A DNA stretch of 64,000 nucleotides from Candidatus Margulisiibacteriota bacterium (lineage in GTDB: Bacteria; Margulisbacteria; Riflemargulisbacteria; GWF2-39-127), in contig QKMY01000024.1 of NCBI GenBank assembly GCA_003242895.1, positions 79,515 to 143,514 of the forward strand, in the 5' to 3' direction. Shown piece after piece: positions 62,010 through 64,000 of this stretch (within the stretch, counting starts at the first letter, position 1; each line of letters starts with the position of its first letter). Below the pieces are notes generated by a model. That model ran no database searches. It saw nothing but the letters and a program-made list of their open reading frames with translations, and was not told where the DNA came from. Made by a program: the position numbers and the translations under genes.

Positions 62010-63140
62010 TTATATAGTACTCTTTGAGCTTTCGTCAACAATCCGCATAAGTAATTGTAATCTCCTGGCTTTTTCTTTTGTTGATATTTGATCCGGCATC
62101 GTTGCTGCCGGAGTTAACTCTCTGGGAGAATAAGCTGAGGTATTTACCCTGAAACCTCGTATTTCCCGCACAGCTATAAGTGAATTTTGAAACTGTTCTT
62201 CAGTTTCTCCTGGAAATCCAACTATTATATCACTTGATATCTCAACATTAGGAATCTCTTTTTTTATTTTATTAATAAGGGCCATATAAGATTCAACAGT
62301 ATAATGACGATTCATTTTGCGTAAAATCTCATTGTCGCCGGATTGAAGAGGAAGATGGAATGATTTATTAATATTAGGTGTGTGTTTGACTACCTCAATT
62401 AGCTTTTCGGAGATATCTTTAGGGTGATTAGTCATAAAATCAATAAGTTTGATTCCCGGGACCTCGCTGACATCCTGGAGCAGGTCTGCGAAATCATAGT
62501 TTTCGTACATGTCCTGACCATAAGAATTAACGTTTTGTCCGAGTAAAACTATTTTGCTATATTTATTTTTGTCGATGGCGATTATTTCTTTGATAATATC
62601 TTCTTTTTTTCTGCTTTTTTCTTTGCCGCGAGTATGGGGGACAATGCAGTAGGTACAGTAATTGTTACACCCGAAGCTTATCGGGATCCATGCTTGGTGA
62701 AGAGATCCTCTTTTTGGAGGAATTGGAATCTCTGTCTGTTCAATATTTTTAGCGATATCCTTAATTACGTTCCGTGAGGTAATCGTCGAGAGTAATTCCG
62801 GCAGACGGTGAATCGTGTTAGTGCCAAAGATCAGATTAATAATTGGTGCTTTAGAAAGGAGTTCTTTTTCCTTGTATTGCGGCATGCATCCGCATATTCC
62901 AATTTTAAGGTTGGGTTTAGTTTTTTTTTGATGCTTTAACTGGCCTAATTTACCGAAGACCCTTAGCTCTGATTTGGCTCGTATACTACAGGTATTGAGG
63001 ATTATAAGGTCTGCGTCTTTTTCGGATACTACTTCTGAAAGACCGCAATGCTCCAATAGCGCCGCGATTTTTTCAGAATCGTTTTTGTTCATTTGACAGC
63101 CATAAGTAATTATATGAAAGGTATTTAAGTTGTTAGCCAT
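62010..63140 (-). CDS. miaB: MiaB-type tRNA methylthiotransferase lacking TRAM
   Basis: MiaB adds a methylthio group to i6A37 of tRNAs. The 376-residue protein has the N-terminal UPF0004 domain with three cluster cysteines (TYGCQMN, NTCSIR, GICGCMPQ). The radical SAM motif CNNYCTYC lies near residues 152-159 and the TIM-barrel core runs to about 365. It stops at RLQLLMRIVDESSKSTI, where the family normally continues into a C-terminal TRAM domain of about 65 residues. No TRAM-like sequence is visible in the short gap before prs. MiaB is favoured over related MtaB/RimO enzymes by the full-length cluster motifs, with moderate certainty. Confidence 0.85.
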   Translation of the reverse strand: MANNLNTFHIITYGCQMNKNDSEKIAALLEHCGLSEVVSEKDADLIILNTCSIRAKSELRVFGKLGQLKHQKKTKPNLKIGICGCMPQYKEKELLSKAPIINLIFGTNTIHRLPELLSTITSRNVIKDIAKNIEQTEIPIPPKRGSLHQAWIPISFGCNNYCTYCIVPHTRGKEKSRKKEDIIKEIIAIDKNKYSKIVLLGQNVNSYGQDMYENYDFADLLQDVSEVPGIKLIDFMTNHPKDISEKLIEVVKHTPNINKSFHLPLQSGDNEILRKMNRHYTVESYMALINKIKKEIPNVEISSDIIVGFPGETEEQFQNSLIAVREIRGFRVNTSAYSPRELTPAATMPDQISTKEKARRLQLLMRIVDESSKSTI

Positions 63141-63409
63141 GCCGATAAATCTCTTATAAATAGAAGCTGAATTTATTTATATCATAGATATATATGTTAG
63201 TAAACATGCCGCAGAAAAGTATCAGTAGTTCTTATGTTGAAATAATGAATACTATGTAGAGAGCCTATATTTCATTCCTGTGAACAAACTGGGTCACAAA
63301 CTATTCTAAAGATTTAGGTTCAAGTTCGACAGACTCCTCTCCGTGTATAGCTTTAAGGTGCGAGAGAATACGGGGACCTAAGCCCTGAGGCAAGTTTGAG
63401 AAAAATATT
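63141..63409. other. Intergenic region with a possible structured RNA
   Basis: This is most of the 306-bp gap between miaB and the bactofilin gene. A long-range pairing TTTAGGTT (63313-63320) with GACCTAAG-side bases (63375-63382, two G-U pairs) encloses CCGTGTAT (63341-63348) pairing with ATACGG-side bases (63368-63374). Just upstream GTGA/TCAC can pair. This could be a small RNA or a leader. I did not match it to a known family. Confidence 0.3.
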
Positions 63410-63418
63410 TGCTATAAT
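63410..63418 (+). promoter_or_regulatory. Extended -10 promoter of the bactofilin gene
   Basis: TGCTATAAT (63410-63418) is an extended -10 with a perfect hexamer, 28 bp before the ATG. No good -35 is seen. Confidence 0.5.
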
Positions 63419-63446
63419 GTTTTATAGATAATTGTGGAGGTTTAGA

Positions 63447-63794
63447 ATGAAAAAGAAAAAGATAAATATTAATGAATGCTCGCTATTTGTGACCAAAGGG
63501 ACTATCGTAAACGGTTCGGTAAAAAGTGATGGAGATATTTTCATTGATGGAATTATGGATGGCGCCATTAATGGACAAGGTGCTATATATATCGATACAG
63601 ATAGCATTATAAACGGTGATATCTTTTGTAAAGACCTTGTGGTTAGTGGCGAAATAACCGGCAATATGCAAATCGAGAAAAGCATTGATGTTGCATCTAC
63701 AGGCCGTGTATTCGGGAACATCCACTGCCATGAGCTTATTATTGATGAAGGGGCTATTTATCGAGGAGAAATCAGTGTTTCGGCAGTTCAATAA
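63447..63794 (+). CDS. Bactofilin (polymer-forming cytoskeletal protein)
   Basis: Bactofilins polymerise without nucleotide into filaments that organise cell shape, wall synthesis or polar structures. The 115-residue protein is almost entirely the bactofilin beta-helix, with periodic Gly-containing turns: VNGSVKSDGDIFIDGIMDG, INGDIFCKDLVVSGEITGN and GRVFGNIHCHELIIDEGA. ATG at 63447 follows TGGAGGT by 6 nt. The five extra upstream codons overlap that site and are rejected. Termini are short, as is common. Confidence 0.92.
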   Translation: MKKKKININECSLFVTKGTIVNGSVKSDGDIFIDGIMDGAINGQGAIYIDTDSIINGDIFCKDLVVSGEITGNMQIEKSIDVASTGRVFGNIHCHELIIDEGAIYRGEISVSAVQ

Positions 63795-64000
63795 AAGGGT
63801 GCAGATACTTTCGGTGGGTAAATAACCTTTTGGCAGTTTGAAGTTGGTTGGCGGTTTGGATTGAGATTTTTCCCAGGCTGCAACCTTGTTTTGCAAAATG
63901 ACAGTAGTTCTAATTATAAAGAGCAAAGGTTAACAGAAATAGTTAGTGAGTTAAAAAAATAAACAGGCTAGCATCAAGTAATCATAAAAAAACATCTCCA
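63795..64000 (+). other. Right-edge stretch with a weak 33-codon frame
   Basis: No terminator is evident after the bactofilin gene. A TTG-initiated frame at 63861-63962 encodes 33 residues beginning MRFFPGCNLVLQ. The FFPGC opening is reminiscent of cysteine-cluster redox proteins but the frame stops soon. It lacks a good ribosome-binding site, so I do not call it a gene. Confidence 0.2.

Noticed and set aside
63122..63148. GCCGATAA sequence resembling a sigma-28 -10 box at the miaB start
   Set aside because: At 11-bp spacing the -35 region is TATTTAAG, a poor match, and the next gene is a bactofilin 300 bp away with its own extended -10.
63315..63335. tRNA T-arm-like sequence GGTTCAAGTTCGAC
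   Set aside because: No acceptor, D or anticodon arms can be built around it.

Overview
The window is an AT-rich chromosomal segment from a flagellated, chemotactic bacterium that probably has two membranes, since it encodes a secretin, type II-like pseudopilins and a bactofilin. The mix of flagellin/FlaG/FliD/FliS, Maf-type (DUF115) and CgeB-like glycosyltransferases, CheX phosphatases and a DUF116 protein fits an uncultured lineage such as Margulisbacteria or a relative. That placement is an impression from gene content, not a computed result. No rRNA, IS element, prophage or CRISPR array is visible. One tRNA gene is present.

Layout: 1-3200 is the 3' end of a large secreted-looking repeat protein. 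3271-7319 holds an orphan GT-A-like protein, tRNA-Arg(ACG) beside tadA (whose product edits that tRNA), a DUF89 protein and a GT4 glycosyltransferase. 7558-16161 is a late-flagellar block: a sigma-28 promoter, a structured leader, flagellin, flaG, a second sigma-28 promoter, an oversized fliD with a discoidin-like domain, fliS and a maf-like gene. It meets head-on three tandem CgeB-like glycosyltransferases (16144-19592). Two more paralogues lie at 39982-42336, so five copies bracket the motility and chemotaxis genes.

19924-34825 is a long minus-strand series, in transcription order tgt, secD, secF, ftsK, hom, prepilin peptidase, four pseudopilin-like genes (H/I/J/K-like), GspL/PilN-like, GspM/PilO-like, a short secretin, rpsA and der. 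The assembly ATPase, platform protein and major pseudopilin are not in the window. 35161-39969 carries a small membrane protein, a JAMM/MPN protein, an M15-like peptidase, a Xer recombinase, argD and rlmB.

42364-48133 is a chemotaxis operon with a good sigma-70 promoter: cheW, a kinase-less HPt/P2 protein, cheA, cheY, two cheX-like genes and a DUF116 gene. 48376-52550 is thrS and infC-rpmI-rplT (infC appears to start with ATA behind a consensus promoter), followed by a bifunctional-nuclease-family gene. 52695-57378 is trpEGDC plus trpF on the minus strand, then tyrS. The right end has a class A PBP, prs, a miaB-like gene lacking TRAM, and a bactofilin.

The flagellar, glycosylation and chemotaxis genes look like one functional programme. 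Most other genes are housekeeping. The most unusual items are the discoidin-like insertion in FliD, the CgeB-like expansion, the truncated CheA-like HPt/P2 protein, the reduced pseudopilin set and several apparently leaderless genes.
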